From contig JACMLU010000015.1 in the NCBI GenBank assembly GCA_014379405.1, forward strand, positions 1 through 64,000: 64,000 nt of DNA. Direction: 5' to 3'. The translations under genes and the position numbers were made by a program. Position 1 is the stretch's first letter. The number at the start of each line of letters is the position of its first letter. Origin of the DNA: Flavobacterium sp. (GTDB lineage Bacteria; Bacteroidota; Bacteroidia; Flavobacteriales; Flavobacteriaceae). Under the pieces are notes generated by a model. It did no database searches, was not told the origin of the DNA, and saw nothing but the letters and a program-made list of their open reading frames with translations. Below, one piece after another: positions 1 through 9,722 of the stretch.

Positions 1-417
1 GATCCTCTGACAAGTCTTATTGGGGAGGGTGACCAACGTGAAATCCGATCAATGATCACCCGTATGATTGATCTTTTAAAATCAAATGGCATCACCAGTT
101 TTTTTACAAGTCTTGTTTCTTCTGCCGCACAAAATGATACGAGCGGAGAAATCGGTGTATCCTCTTTAATTGACACCTGGATCGTAGTAAGAGAATTAGA
201 AGAAGATCTAAGCAAAAAACGCATTCGAGGACTTTTCATTGTTAAGTCTCGTGGCACCGACCACGACAGTGATGTGCATAAATTGATTTTAAGTGATGAT
301 GGAATTAAATTGATGCCAATGAATGGTCAATCTACAGTGATAGCCAATGTGGAAAAAAAGATAGGTAAAAATGCTTCTGAAAGTCAAAAATTAGGCAAAC
401 AAGATAAAGGCGAATAA
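1..417 (+). CDS. KaiC-family ATPase, C-terminal part (5' end outside window)
   Basis: The reading frame is open from base 1, so the gene begins upstream and only the last 138 codons are visible. They match the end of a KaiC ATPase domain: a helix region, then SSLIDTWIVVREL, then KSRGTDHDSDVHKLILSDDGIKL, the usual closing strands (K-x-R-G-x-x-H). KaiC proteins are RecA-fold autokinase/ATPases. The adjacent serines encoded at 160-165 fall where cyanobacterial KaiC has its phosphorylated Ser/Thr pair; this alignment is by eye. The Walker motifs lie outside the window. The tail is lysine-rich. The gene ends 31 bases before a CheB/histidine-kinase fusion, so the two are probably co-transcribed and functionally linked. 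Non-cyanobacterial KaiC proteins often act in stress signalling rather than timing. Confidence 0.82.
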   Translation, partial: DPLTSLIGEGDQREIRSMITRMIDLLKSNGITSFFTSLVSSAAQNDTSGEIGVSSLIDTWIVVRELEEDLSKKRIRGLFIVKSRGTDHDSDVHKLILSDDGIKLMPMNGQSTVIANVEKKIGKNASESQKLGKQDKGE

Positions 418-448
418 ATAAAAAAAAGGGGGGATAACTGCCGTAGAT

Positions 449-1876
449 ATGAGAACATTGCATCCTAAATTAATTGTTGGCATTGGTGGGTCAGCCGGTG
501 CGCTTAACGCTTATAAGGCGCTTCTGGATGCAATGCCATCTAATACAGGTATGGCCTTTGTTATTATTTCTCACATGAGCCCCACCGCCCATAGTCTGTT
601 AGCTGAAATACTGTCGCGTCATACGAAAATGACTGTAACGGTTGCCTCTGAGGCGATGCCAATCCTTCCGAATCATGTCTATGTAATTCCTCCGAATGCA
701 GATTTGCTCATTGAAAATTACACCTTCAAAGTCATCTCACCCCGTTCTGGTAGGAACAAACAGATAGATTTATTTTTTATTTCTTTAGCAGAAGCAATGG
801 GCATGCGTGCAATCGGCATTGTACTGTCAGGATATGATGGCGACGGTACTGAGGGCTGCAAGCACATCCAGGAACACGGAGGAAAAACCTTTGCCCAGGA
901 CATGTCTGCCGAAGTTGACTCTATGCCTCTAAGTGTTCAGGCAGCAGGCTTTGCTGATTTTGTTATACCTCTCGACCAAATTTCGGGTATCCTGAAAAGT
1001 TTGGCAGAATTAGTCATTGCTAACGAAGAGAAAGCAAAACGTGAAGCAGAATTAGTTATTGCTAGCGAAGAGAAAGCAAAACGGGCAGCAGAATTAGTCA
1101 TTGCTAATGAAGAGAAAGCAAAACGGGCAGCGGAGTTAATTGTAGTTCAAAAAGATGTTAAAGATCTTGAGGTACTTAACACCCATAAAGAGAGCGTACT
1201 TGCTACACTATCGCATGATTTAAGAAGCCCGTTAGGCAACATTATTGGTATTGCTGATTATCTGAAATCGGATTTTGATAATATGGAGCCAAGTGAAGTT
1301 AAGGAGATGATTAACGTCCTATTGAAAGCTTCGACTGAAGAACTAAATATGCTTGATTACCTGGTAGAATGGGCAAGAATAAAATATGCTTCGGAAGCTT
1401 TTACTCCATCAAAAATTATGCTGGGCCAATATGTGCAGAAAGTTTTGAATGTTTTAAATAAAAATGCGACTGCAAATAATATCCAAATAGATAACGAAAT
1501 TGGAAAAGGCATATTTGTTTTTGCTGATGATAAAATGTTGCTTTCTATACTTCAAAACATTGTTTCAAATTCTATAAAACATACTCCTTCTGGTGGAAAA
1601 GTTACCTTATCAGCCAAAAGAAGCGAGGATAAAATAATCGTTGAAATTAAGGATACCGGCATTGGAATGTCAAAAGAAATGCAGGAAAACCTATTTACTC
1701 CGCAAATGAAGAAACTTTCGAATGCTAGAAAAGAGAATAAAGGAGCTGGTATCGGTTTATTACTGGTAAAGGGATTTGTAGAAAAACATGGCGGTAAAAT
1801 TTGGGTTGAAAGTGAAGTTGGAAGAGGGAGTTATTTTAAATTTACTATACCAACATTTAACGAACAGGCTCTTTAA
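449..1876 (+). CDS. CheB methylesterase-histidine kinase fusion
   Basis: 475 residues. Residues 1-185 form a CheB-type methylesterase domain with the expected triad: Ser15 in GIGGSAG, His42 in ISHMSP and Asp132 in GYDGDG. Residues 186-235 are a charged helical linker built from 14-residue repeats. Residues 245-475 are a histidine kinase: phospho-acceptor His256 in LSHDLRSP, an N box near residue 372, DTGIGMS near 401 and GAGIGLLL near 431. There is no transmembrane segment, no receiver domain in front of CheB and no CheR domain, and no chemotaxis genes are visible nearby. It therefore looks like a soluble sensor whose input is the CheB-like domain. The KaiC gene upstream is the likely partner. 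A purine-rich stretch (AAAAAGGGGGG) lies about 15 bases before the ATG. Domain calls are firm; the role is inferred. Confidence 0.85.
   Translation: MRTLHPKLIVGIGGSAGALNAYKALLDAMPSNTGMAFVIISHMSPTAHSLLAEILSRHTKMTVTVASEAMPILPNHVYVIPPNADLLIENYTFKVISPRSGRNKQIDLFFISLAEAMGMRAIGIVLSGYDGDGTEGCKHIQEHGGKTFAQDMSAEVDSMPLSVQAAGFADFVIPLDQISGILKSLAELVIANEEKAKREAELVIASEEKAKRAAELVIANEEKAKRAAELIVVQKDVKDLEVLNTHKESVLATLSHDLRSPLGNIIGIADYLKSDFDNMEPSEVKEMINVLLKASTEELNMLDYLVEWARIKYASEAFTPSKIMLGQYVQKVLNVLNKNATANNIQIDNEIGKGIFVFADDKMLLSILQNIVSNSIKHTPSGGKVTLSAKRSEDKIIVEIKDTGIGMSKEMQENLFTPQMKKLSNARKENKGAGIGLLLVKGFVEKHGGKIWVESEVGRGSYFKFTIPTFNEQAL
1004..1145 (+). repeat. 42-bp in-frame tandem repeat
   Basis: Three near-identical 42-base units (1004-1045, 1046-1087, 1088-1129) and a partial fourth encode repeats of the type AELVIANEEKAKRE between the CheB and kinase domains. 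The unit is 14 residues, two heptads, consistent with a coiled-coil signalling helix whose length could change by unit gain or loss. Confidence 0.85.
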
Positions 1877-1982
1877 AAGACTGCCTTTTTATTTTGAACC
1901 AATGATAAATAAAGGACTGTGTCTATTAGGTCTTCCTTTTTTGGTTTAGAGATGCATTTTAGCTATTTAATACACGAATCTT

Positions 1983-2936
1983 ATGATTGATAAAAACTCC
2001 AAAATATACATAGCAGGTCACAAGGGAATGGTTGGAAGTGCCATTTGGAGAACCTTAACTGCAAAAGGCTACATTAATCTTATTGGGGCTTCAAGCAAAG
2101 AATTGGATTTAAGAGAACAAAAAGCTGTTCGAGATTATATCCGAAAAATAAAACCAGATGTTATTATAAATGCTGCCGCAAAAGTGGGAGGTATTTTGGC
2201 TAATAACGATTATCCGTATCAATTTTTGATGGAAAATATGCAAATTCAAAATAACCTTATTAATGAAGCCCATCGTTTGGGTGTAGATAAGTTCATTTTT
2301 TTAGGAAGTTCTTGTATTTATCCAAAATTAGCACCACAACCATTAAAGGAAGAGTATTTACTAACTGCTTCATTGGAACCCACTAACGAATGGTACGCTT
2401 TGTCAAAAATTACTGGAGTAAAAGCCTGTGAAGCCATACGCAGGCAATTCGAAAAAGATTTCGTGAGTTTGATGCCAACCAATTTATATGGGTCACACGA
2501 TAATTTTGATTTGAACAGTTCGCATGTTTTGCCCGCCATGATTCGTAAATTTCATGAAGCCAAACTAAGCAATAACGCCGTGGTGGTTCTTTGGGGAACT
2601 GGTACACCTATGCGAGAATTTTTATTTGTAGACGATATGGCGGCGGCGGTAGTTTTTGCATTAGAAAATCAACTTCCAGATTATTTGTATAATGTAGGGA
2701 CAGGAGAGGATTTAACCATCTATGAATTGGCTGCCACAATTCAAAAAATAGTGGGTCATACCGGAGATATTATCTGGGACGACACCAAACCCGATGGGAC
2801 ACCACGAAAATTAATGGATGTTTCTAAAATGCACAACATCGGATGGAAACACAAAGTGAATTTAGAAGAAGGAATCCAAAAAACCTACAATTGGTTTTTG
2901 GAGAACATTAAAAATTTTAAACAAGTTAGCTATTGA
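1983..2936 (+). CDS. fcl: GDP-L-fucose synthase
   Basis: 317 residues, an extended short-chain dehydrogenase. It converts GDP-4-keto-6-deoxymannose to GDP-L-fucose with NADPH. The N-terminal nucleotide-binding motif GHKGMVGS (residues 12-19), the SSCIYP segment and the catalytic Tyr138-x3-Lys142 (YALSK) are all present, and the length is normal for the family. It is the first gene of the polysaccharide locus and is followed by gmd, which makes its substrate, so the pair supplies fucose. A 106-base gap separates it from the kinase upstream, so a promoter for the locus probably lies there, although I could not pick one out with confidence. Confidence 0.95.
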   Translation: MIDKNSKIYIAGHKGMVGSAIWRTLTAKGYINLIGASSKELDLREQKAVRDYIRKIKPDVIINAAAKVGGILANNDYPYQFLMENMQIQNNLINEAHRLGVDKFIFLGSSCIYPKLAPQPLKEEYLLTASLEPTNEWYALSKITGVKACEAIRRQFEKDFVSLMPTNLYGSHDNFDLNSSHVLPAMIRKFHEAKLSNNAVVVLWGTGTPMREFLFVDDMAAAVVFALENQLPDYLYNVGTGEDLTIYELAATIQKIVGHTGDIIWDDTKPDGTPRKLMDVSKMHNIGWKHKVNLEEGIQKTYNWFLENIKNFKQVSY

Positions 2937-3032
2937 TAGTTTTTACTCATCACCCTCCAAATTTTTTCACATCGAGACTTTATAATTTCTGCGACTTTGC
3001 GCCACAATGCCTTTGTGCCTTATAATTACAAT

Positions 3033-4157
3033 ATGAATCCAATACAAAAGACAGCCTTCATTACTGGAGTGACAGGACAAGACGGAGCCTATTTAAGTGA
3101 ATTTTTACTAAAAAAAGGATATATCGTACACGGATTAAAAAGACGTTCTTCTTTATTTAACACGGATCGAATTGACCATTTGTATCAAGATCCTCATATA
3201 GAAAACAGGAATTTCATTTTACATTATGGTGATATGACGGATAGTACAAATTTGACTCGTTTGATTCAAGAAATCCAGCCTGACGAAATTTATAATTTGG
3301 CAGCGATGAGTCATGTAGCAGTTTCATTTGAAACACCCGAATATACAGGAAATGCCGATGGATTAGGAACCTTGCGACTTTTGGATGCAGTTCGTTTTTT
3401 GGGATTGGAAAAAAAGACCCGTATTTATCAAGCATCAACTTCAGAATTGTATGGTAAAGTACAAGAAGTACCACAATCAGAAACAACCCCTTTTTATCCG
3501 CGCTCGCCTTATGCGGTTGCCAAGATGTACGCCTTTTGGATTACCGTAAATTATAGAGAAGCTTATGGTATGTATGCTTGTAATGGAATTTTGTTCAATC
3601 ATGAATCACCCATTCGTGGAGAGACTTTCGTGACGCGTAAAATTACCAGGGCGACTTCAAGAATAGCCTTGGGATTGCAAGACAAATTATACTTGGGAAA
3701 TCTGGATGCCAAACGCGATTGGGGACATGCCAAAGATTATGTACGTATGATGTGGATGATTTTGCAAGCTGATGAACCCGAAGATTGGGTAATTGCCACT
3801 GGAACAACTACTCCAGTTCGTGAATTTGTACGTATGAGTTTTGCCGAAGTGGGTATTGAATTAGAATTTAGAGGGGAAGGAATAGCAGAGAAAGGCTATG
3901 TGAAATCCTGTAGTAACCCTGATTATCAGGTTCAAATAGGTAAAGAAGTTTTAGCAGTGGATCCCAAATATTTTAGGCCTACAGAAGTAGATTTACTGAT
4001 TGGTGATCCCACAAAAGCCAAAACCAAACTGGGCTGGGAATGTCTATACGACTTGGCTGCATTGGTGAAAGACATGATGCAATCTGATATAAACCTTATG
4101 AAGAAAGATCAATATTTGAAAGAGGGAGGTTACACTACTTTGAATTATTTCGAGTAG
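3033..4157 (+). CDS. gmd: GDP-mannose 4,6-dehydratase
   Basis: 374 residues from the ATG at 3033. An earlier in-frame ATG at 2997 would add 12 residues that do not look like the family. NADP-dependent SDR enzyme making GDP-4-keto-6-deoxymannose from GDP-mannose, the first step to GDP-fucose. It shows [10 protein letters not shown] at residues 12-21, the STSELYG segment with the active-site Thr/Glu region, and Tyr160-x3-Lys164 (YAVAK). [12 protein letters not shown] is the conserved substrate-binding region. It directly follows fcl; the GDP-mannose itself must come from genes outside the window. Confidence 0.96.
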   Translation: MNPIQKTAFITGVTGQDGAYLSEFLLKKGYIVHGLKRRSSLFNTDRIDHLYQDPHIENRNFILHYGDMTDSTNLTRLIQEIQPDEIYNLAAMSHVAVSFETPEYTGNADGLGTLRLLDAVRFLGLEKKTRIYQASTSELYGKVQEVPQSETTPFYPRSPYAVAKMYAFWITVNYREAYGMYACNGILFNHESPIRGETFVTRKITRATSRIALGLQDKLYLGNLDAKRDWGHAKDYVRMMWMILQADEPEDWVIATGTTTPVREFVRMSFAEVGIELEFRGEGIAEKGYVKSCSNPDYQVQIGKEVLAVDPKYFRPTEVDLLIGDPTKAKTKLGWECLYDLAALVKDMMQSDINLMKKDQYLKEGGYTTLNYFE

Positions 4158-4225
4158 CCGATAAAAGGAAATCATTAAAAAATAACTTTAGCATACAATT
4201 TTCTGCCTCACCAAAAATTATTCAA

Positions 4226-5638
4226 ATGAAAATCAAAAATATCTGTTGTTTAGGAGCCGGCTATGTAGGAGGTCCCACAATGTCTGTTATCGCTTTGAAA
4301 TGTCCAGAAATTAAAGTGACTGTTGTCGATTTAAATGAAGCGCGCATTGCGGCCTGGAATGAGGAAGATTTAGATAAATTACCCGTTTACGAGCCGGGAC
4401 TTGCCGAAGTGGTTCGTGAGGCAAGAGGACGTAATTTGTTTTTTTCTACTGAAGTGGAGAGTGCAATTGAGGAGGCGGACATGATTTTTATAGCGGTAAA
4501 CACGCCAACTAAAACCTATGGTGAAGGAAAAGGAATGGCTGCCGATCTAAAATTTGTTGAGTTATGTGCCAGACAAATAGCCAGAATAGCCAAGAATGAT
4601 AAAATTATAGTCGAAAAATCGACACTTCCAGTACGAACAGCCGAAACCTTGCAGACTATTTTAGATCGAACTGGAAACGGTGTCAAATTTGAAGTACTTT
4701 CCAATCCAGAGTTTTTGGCCGAAGGAACAGCTATCGAAGATTTATTTAATGCTGACCGTGTTTTAATTGGAGGAAAACAAACAGAAAGTGGTCAAAAAGC
4801 GATTCAATCCTTGGTTGATATATACGCACATTGGCTGTCACCAAAACAGATTTTAACCACTAATGTTTGGTCTTCTGAATTGTCAAAATTAACGGCCAAC
4901 GCATTCTTGGCACAGCGAATTTCTTCGATTAACGCCTTATCTGCTTTATGTGAAGCCACGGAAGCCGATGTTGATGAAGTAGCCAATGCCATTGGAACGG
5001 ATAGCCGAATTGGTCCCAAGTTTCTTAAAGCCTCGGTAGGTTTTGGAGGGTCTTGTTTTCAAAAAGATATCTTAAACCTGGTGTATTTGTGTCGTTATTT
5101 TAATTTGCCTGAAGTGGCTAATTATTGGGAGCAAGTAATCATACTGAACGACTACCAAAAATATCGTTTTGCAAAGAAAATTATTAGTTCTCTTTTTAAT
5201 ACCGTTAGCGGAAAGAAAATAACCTTTTTGGGTTGGGCTTTTAAAAAGGATACCAATGATACTAGGGAATCGGCTGCTATTTATGTGGCGGAACACCTCA
5301 TTGAAGATGGTGCCGAAATTCATGTATTTGACCCCAAAGTTTCTGAGGCAAAAATTATAGCCGATATGCGCTATTTGTGGGAATTAAACGGACTTACAGA
5401 CCAGCGAATTGCATCCAAAATAAAACAAATTTTCGTGTATCAATCACCAATGGAAGCTCTCGATCAAGCGCATGCAATTGCTGTTTTGACCGAATGGGAC
5501 GAATTTAAAACCTACGATTGGAATTACATTTATTCCAATATGTACAAACCTGCTTTTGTATTTGATGGGCGTAATATTTTGGATGTAGAAAAATTAAACG
5601 CAATTGGTTTTGAGGTCAAAGGAATTGGTAAAGGCTAA
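4226..5638 (+). CDS. ugd: UDP-glucose 6-dehydrogenase (long type)
   Basis: 470 residues. Oxidises UDP-glucose to UDP-glucuronate using two NAD+. The N-terminal Rossmann motif GAGYVGGP is followed by [14 protein letters not shown] and the catalytic Cys277 in [10 protein letters not shown]; the C-terminal UDP-binding domain ends with FDGRN. The length and the [15 protein letters not shown] opening resemble the eukaryotic-type enzymes common in Bacteroidota more than the shorter E. coli form. Its product is also the substrate of the UDP-xylose synthase at 22582, so one gene feeds two branches, glucuronate and xylose. Confidence 0.95.
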   Translation: MKIKNICCLGAGYVGGPTMSVIALKCPEIKVTVVDLNEARIAAWNEEDLDKLPVYEPGLAEVVREARGRNLFFSTEVESAIEEADMIFIAVNTPTKTYGEGKGMAADLKFVELCARQIARIAKNDKIIVEKSTLPVRTAETLQTILDRTGNGVKFEVLSNPEFLAEGTAIEDLFNADRVLIGGKQTESGQKAIQSLVDIYAHWLSPKQILTTNVWSSELSKLTANAFLAQRISSINALSALCEATEADVDEVANAIGTDSRIGPKFLKASVGFGGSCFQKDILNLVYLCRYFNLPEVANYWEQVIILNDYQKYRFAKKIISSLFNTVSGKKITFLGWAFKKDTNDTRESAAIYVAEHLIEDGAEIHVFDPKVSEAKIIADMRYLWELNGLTDQRIASKIKQIFVYQSPMEALDQAHAIAVLTEWDEFKTYDWNYIYSNMYKPAFVFDGRNILDVEKLNAIGFEVKGIGKG

Positions 5639-5688
5639 GTTTTTCGATTTCGAAATAAATCTTTTTTTAACTGTATTAATTCAATTTC

Positions 5689-6987
5689 TTGAAAGATACT
5701 TTGATTAGGCTCAAACAACATCCCAAATACGATACAGTCGTAAGTTGGGGGAAATTAATTTCAATAACAGGAAGTGCGCAAATTATTGTGCAGGCTGTTG
5801 GATTTGCTTGCGGGATTCTTATCATTCGCTTGTTACCGGTTCAGGAATATGCTTTCTATACTTTGGCAAATACTATGTTGGGCACGATGACGGTTTTAGC
5901 CGATAGCGGAATCTCGACAGGAGTTATGGCTCAAGGAGGAAAGGTATGGAAAGACAAGGAAAAATTGGGTGCCGTTTTAGCGACGGGTATCGATTTGAGG
6001 AAAAAATTTGGCATTGCGAGTTTAGTAGTTTCACTGCCTATTTTGTGTTATCTTTTAATGCACAATGGTGCAAGTTTAGTGACGACCTTGCTTATTGCAT
6101 TAGCCTTGATTCCTGCTTTTTATGCTGCATTGTCAGATTCATTGTTGGAAATAGTGCCCAAATTGCATCAGACAATACTTCCCTTACAAAAAAATCAAGT
6201 TGGTGTTGGCTTAGGCCGATTATTGTTAACGGGATTGACAATGTTTGTATTTCCTTGGGCTTTTATAGCCATTTTGACGGCAGGTTTACCACGTATTTGG
6301 GGTAATGTACAATTGAGCAAAATAGGTTATGATTTCGCAGACAAGAATCAACAGCCAGACAAGGAAATCCGTACCGAGATTTTATCGTTAGTAAAGCGGA
6401 TTATGCCAACGTCTATTTATTATTGCGTATCGGGACAAATTACGATTTGGTTAATTTCTGTTTTTGGCAATACTAATTCTATCGCGCAATTGGGAGCATT
6501 GGGAAGATTAAATATGTTGCTTTCACTATTTAGCGTAATAATTACCACTTTGATTATTCCTCGTTTTGCAAAATTGGAAGCTAATAAATATCTTTTATTG
6601 CAACGCTTTATGCAAATATTGGGACTATTGGTTTTTTTATTAAGTATAGTTGTCGTGATAGTTTATTTATTTCCAACTCCAATCTTATGGCTTCTTGGCG
6701 ATGCTTATAAAGGATTACCCTTTGAGTTGTTTTTGAGTGTTGTGGGAAGTTGCATTGGATTAATGACCGGAATAGTTTTTTCATTATACAATTGCCGAGG
6801 TTGGGCATTCAATCCTATTATTGGAATACCACTTGGTGCATTAGGAATTATTTTAGGAGCACTATTTTTTAAATTAACGACCCTTGTTGGCGCATTATAT
6901 TACAACCTGTTTTTAGCTGCGTATTCATTCATAGTTAATATTGGCTTTGCTTTTTACAGCCTAAATAACTTAAAAAAAAATAATTAA
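5689..6987 (+). CDS. Wzx-type polysaccharide flippase
   Basis: 432 residues with about a dozen hydrophobic segments throughout, typical of the polysaccharide-transport (MOP) superfamily that moves undecaprenyl-linked repeat units across the inner membrane. The start is a TTG at 5689; the next in-frame methionines lie well inside the first membrane segments and would truncate the protein. The opening region (GSAQIIVQAVGFACGILIIRLLP) and EYAFYTLANTM are characteristic of the family. It sits after the sugar-nucleotide genes and before the glycosyltransferases, and it is the only flippase seen, so it is the likely Wzx partner of the Wzy-like protein at 15061. Confidence 0.82.
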   Translation: MKDTLIRLKQHPKYDTVVSWGKLISITGSAQIIVQAVGFACGILIIRLLPVQEYAFYTLANTMLGTMTVLADSGISTGVMAQGGKVWKDKEKLGAVLATGIDLRKKFGIASLVVSLPILCYLLMHNGASLVTTLLIALALIPAFYAALSDSLLEIVPKLHQTILPLQKNQVGVGLGRLLLTGLTMFVFPWAFIAILTAGLPRIWGNVQLSKIGYDFADKNQQPDKEIRTEILSLVKRIMPTSIYYCVSGQITIWLISVFGNTNSIAQLGALGRLNMLLSLFSVIITTLIIPRFAKLEANKYLLLQRFMQILGLLVFLLSIVVVIVYLFPTPILWLLGDAYKGLPFELFLSVVGSCIGLMTGIVFSLYNCRGWAFNPIIGIPLGALGIILGALFFKLTTLVGALYYNLFLAAYSFIVNIGFAFYSLNNLKKNN

Positions 6988-7033
6988 AATGTTTTTCCTA
7001 TTCCAAATCTGATACTAAATAATAAGTAAAAAA

Positions 7034-8074
7034 ATGAAATTAAATATACTCAGCAACAAGATAGGTTGGTTTGGGAAATTCTCGGGTTATGAATGTCTAA
7101 CCGAATATTTTCCTAAAAGTGTAAGTTTAAAAATTACTAGGTCCAAAGCGCATTTTTTTCAAAAAGCTTTTGGTAAATTGATTCAAAAATACAGGAAATG
7201 GAATGGAATAAGTACTCCAGAAATTTTTGCAGAATTTAGTTTTATCAACAAGATGTCTTATAAGAATATATCCCATATCCTTTATTTGGAAAGTCACCTT
7301 CATATTCTGCCTATAATACAAAAAAAGCAAAAAAAAACCGTAGCTACAATTCATTTACCAATTAGTCAGTGGAGTGAAGATCGGCTTCAGAAATTAACTT
7401 ATTTAGATAATGCCATCCTTTTGTACGAAGAAGAAATCGATGAATTTAGTAAATATATATCTCGAGAAAAAATTCATATTATAAAACATGGGGTTGGTAT
7501 TGATTTTTTTAAACCGGGTGATCCTAATTTGGTTATAAAGAATAAAATTTTGTTTGTTGGACATTTTCTACGTGATTTTGAAATGTTTATGAAGGTACAT
7601 CAATTACTGTTAGATAGTGATTTTGGAAAAACACTTGAATTTCATTTTATTATACCGGTAGCTTTTAGAGCAATCCCTGAATTGGCCAATATTGTTAATT
7701 CAAAAACAGTATTTTTTCACGGAGGTTTAAGCGATGAAGAACTACTAGAATTTTACCAAACCAGTTATTTATTGTTAATGCCAATGATTGATTCTGGCGC
7801 TAATACTGCAATTGTTCAGGCAATTGCGACAGGATTGCCAATTATAACCACAGACATAGGAGGAATAAGATCTTATGGAGGAGGGGAAGTATTTGAGGTT
7901 ATTAAAAGAAATGACTTTAAAGCCATGACGGCCCTTTTTACAAAGTATTATAATGATTCCGATTTTAGAAATAGTGTTGCTGTAAAACAACGGAATTTTG
8001 CATTGGAACAGTTGGATTGGAATATCATTTCAAAACAGCACCTAGCTTTATACAATACAATTCTTAAAAAGTAA
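7034..8074 (+). CDS. Glycosyltransferase, GT4-like with altered active site
   Basis: 346 residues with two Rossmann-like halves typical of GT-B enzymes. The C-terminal half has the nucleotide-sugar site pattern, reading PMIDSGANTAIVQAIATGLPIITT, where most GT4 members have E-x7-E. Both glutamates are replaced (Ser and Gln positions), so either the donor site differs or the family is a divergent one. The N-terminal half contains a HGVGIDFFKPG motif, typical of retaining GT4 enzymes. It lies alone between the flippase and an acetyltransferase in the same direction. Donor and acceptor cannot be told. Confidence 0.72.
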   Translation: MKLNILSNKIGWFGKFSGYECLTEYFPKSVSLKITRSKAHFFQKAFGKLIQKYRKWNGISTPEIFAEFSFINKMSYKNISHILYLESHLHILPIIQKKQKKTVATIHLPISQWSEDRLQKLTYLDNAILLYEEEIDEFSKYISREKIHIIKHGVGIDFFKPGDPNLVIKNKILFVGHFLRDFEMFMKVHQLLLDSDFGKTLEFHFIIPVAFRAIPELANIVNSKTVFFHGGLSDEELLEFYQTSYLLLMPMIDSGANTAIVQAIATGLPIITTDIGGIRSYGGGEVFEVIKRNDFKAMTALFTKYYNDSDFRNSVAVKQRNFALEQLDWNIISKQHLALYNTILKK

Positions 8075-8149
8075 TAAGCAAAAACTGTTTTTTACAACCA
8101 TAACAATGTTTACAGTTTTTAGAATTGTATAATCAAATATTTGCAACTA

Positions 8150-8710
8150 ATGAATCCAACTAGGATAGGATTTTTATTTAATAAATTAAATTATTTCTCA
8201 AATAAATTTAGAATTATTCTTTTTGAAATGAGGGGTCTTCAAGTAAAAAGAGGAACTCGTATAGGGAAGATTTCTTGTGAATGGCCTAATAATTTATTCA
8301 TTGGAAGTGAATGTGATATTCAAAATAATGTTGATTTTCGGATTGGTTCTCCTTTTAATAATGATTGTTCTATAACTATTGGAGATAGAGCATTTATTGG
8401 TCGATGTTGCGAGTTTGTGTGTAGTACAAATATAAAAATTGGGAATGACTGTTTTATAGCGAGTAACACAACCATTAATGATACAGGTCATGAATTTGCA
8501 AAACATTCAAAAATAAAAAACCAACCCATAACAACTGCAAAAATTATTATTGAAGATGACGTTTGGATTGGAACATCATCGGTTCTATTACAAGGAATTA
8601 CAATAGGCAAAGGTGCTGTAATTGGAGCTGGATCAGTAGTAAATAAGTCAATACCAGAATATGAGATTTGGGCAGGGGTTCCCGCACGATTTATAAAAAA
8701 AAGAATATAA
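8150..8710 (+). CDS. Hexapeptide-repeat O-acetyltransferase
   Basis: About 186 residues from the ATG at 8150; a TTG nine bases earlier is a possible alternative start. The protein shows left-handed beta-helix hexad repeats (IGDRAFIGR, IGNDCFIAS, ITIGKGAVIGAGSVV) and the closing AGVPARFIKKR that marks the WcaF/maltose-acetyltransferase-like family. The central histidine in NDTGHEF fits the acetyl-CoA-dependent active site. It probably adds an acetyl group to a sugar of the repeat unit before export. It is one of four acyltransferases in the locus. Confidence 0.82.
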   Translation: MNPTRIGFLFNKLNYFSNKFRIILFEMRGLQVKRGTRIGKISCEWPNNLFIGSECDIQNNVDFRIGSPFNNDCSITIGDRAFIGRCCEFVCSTNIKIGNDCFIASNTTINDTGHEFAKHSKIKNQPITTAKIIIEDDVWIGTSSVLLQGITIGKGAVIGAGSVVNKSIPEYEIWAGVPARFIKKRI

Positions 8711-8777
8711 TATCTGTTCAAAATAAAATATTGGTAAAAAAATTAAAAGGGCGATTTTGGTTTTTAAAAGTGATAAA

Positions 8778-9722
8778 ATGAGAAAAGGGATTGTTTTAGT
8801 GGCTAATTTAAAAAGCCAATTATACTGTGAAAATTTAATTTATTCCATCCGGAAAAGTGCTTGTACTTTACCCATTCGATTAATTCATTTTGGGGGAGAA
8901 CAAGTAAATTCAAAATACATTCTAGATGAGGTTGAATTTTTGACTGAAGCTGATTTTTCCGAAGAAGCAAAAGCATTTGTAAATAATTTAAGAACGGTTT
9001 TAACAGATTGTCCTATGGGATATTTATACCGTTTTTTAGCTTGGTTTTCAGATTGGGATGAATTTATTTATGCGGATAACGATATTGTTGCTTTGATGAA
9101 TTGGGAACATTTGTTTGATTTTACAGAAGGTTATGACTTGGTTCATGCCGATAAAGAATACACCACTTTTGGAATTTATAATTATTTGGAACCTCAAAGG
9201 GTGGAAGAAATTTTTGGAAAGGACAGTTTAAATTCAGCAATTACAGCGGGACATATGCTTGTGAAAAAAAATCCAAAAATGATTAGCGATATGAATGCTG
9301 CCGTAAATTGGTTTAATCAAAATCCTGAAATACCCATAAAACATGACCAAACCTTAATACATATTGCAGCTTTGCTGGGAGGCTGGAAGCTACTTAATTT
9401 ATGCAAGGCTCCCCACAATTGGTTGAGTACATGGTCAGGAGATTATAAAAATAGCTTGGATTTAATTCTGTCTCTTCAAGGATATGAAGAACGGCCTTCG
9501 GCACAAACCGAGAAAGAATTCATAAGCCATTTACATTATTCAGGCAGAGATAGATTGGGTTGTGAACCAATTGATGAATTAATATTTTCAAATCAAACGA
9601 GTAAAAATCGGATGATGCTTTTTTTTAAAATACAATGCACAGATTTATTCTTAGTCACTTATGTAAGGGATCAAATTAAGCGAGTTAAAAGGTACTTAAA
9701 TCGTAAAATAGCAACACTATGA
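8778..9722 (+). CDS. Glycosyltransferase, GT-A-like, family not assigned
   Basis: About 314 residues from the ATG at 8778; a TTG at 8757 would add seven. The fold looks GT-A: an N-terminal strand GIVLVANLKSQLY, a DEFIYADNDIVAL segment whose D-N-D resembles the metal-binding DxD of GT8-type enzymes, and a C-terminal HLHYSGRDRLG. I do not recognise the exact family. Its stop overlaps the next start by four bases (ATGA), so translation is coupled to the second GT-A-like gene. A role in adding one sugar of the repeat unit is inferred from context. Confidence 0.65.
   Translation: MRKGIVLVANLKSQLYCENLIYSIRKSACTLPIRLIHFGGEQVNSKYILDEVEFLTEADFSEEAKAFVNNLRTVLTDCPMGYLYRFLAWFSDWDEFIYADNDIVALMNWEHLFDFTEGYDLVHADKEYTTFGIYNYLEPQRVEEIFGKDSLNSAITAGHMLVKKNPKMISDMNAAVNWFNQNPEIPIKHDQTLIHIAALLGGWKLLNLCKAPHNWLSTWSGDYKNSLDLILSLQGYEERPSAQTEKEFISHLHYSGRDRLGCEPIDELIFSNQTSKNRMMLFFKIQCTDLFLVTYVRDQIKRVKRYLNRKIATL

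Noticed and set aside
2975..3032. CTTTGCG/CTTTGTG words before gmd that resemble a decayed flavobacterial intergenic repeat
   Set aside because: Too short and degenerate to define ends; recognised from memory only, with no second copy in the window.
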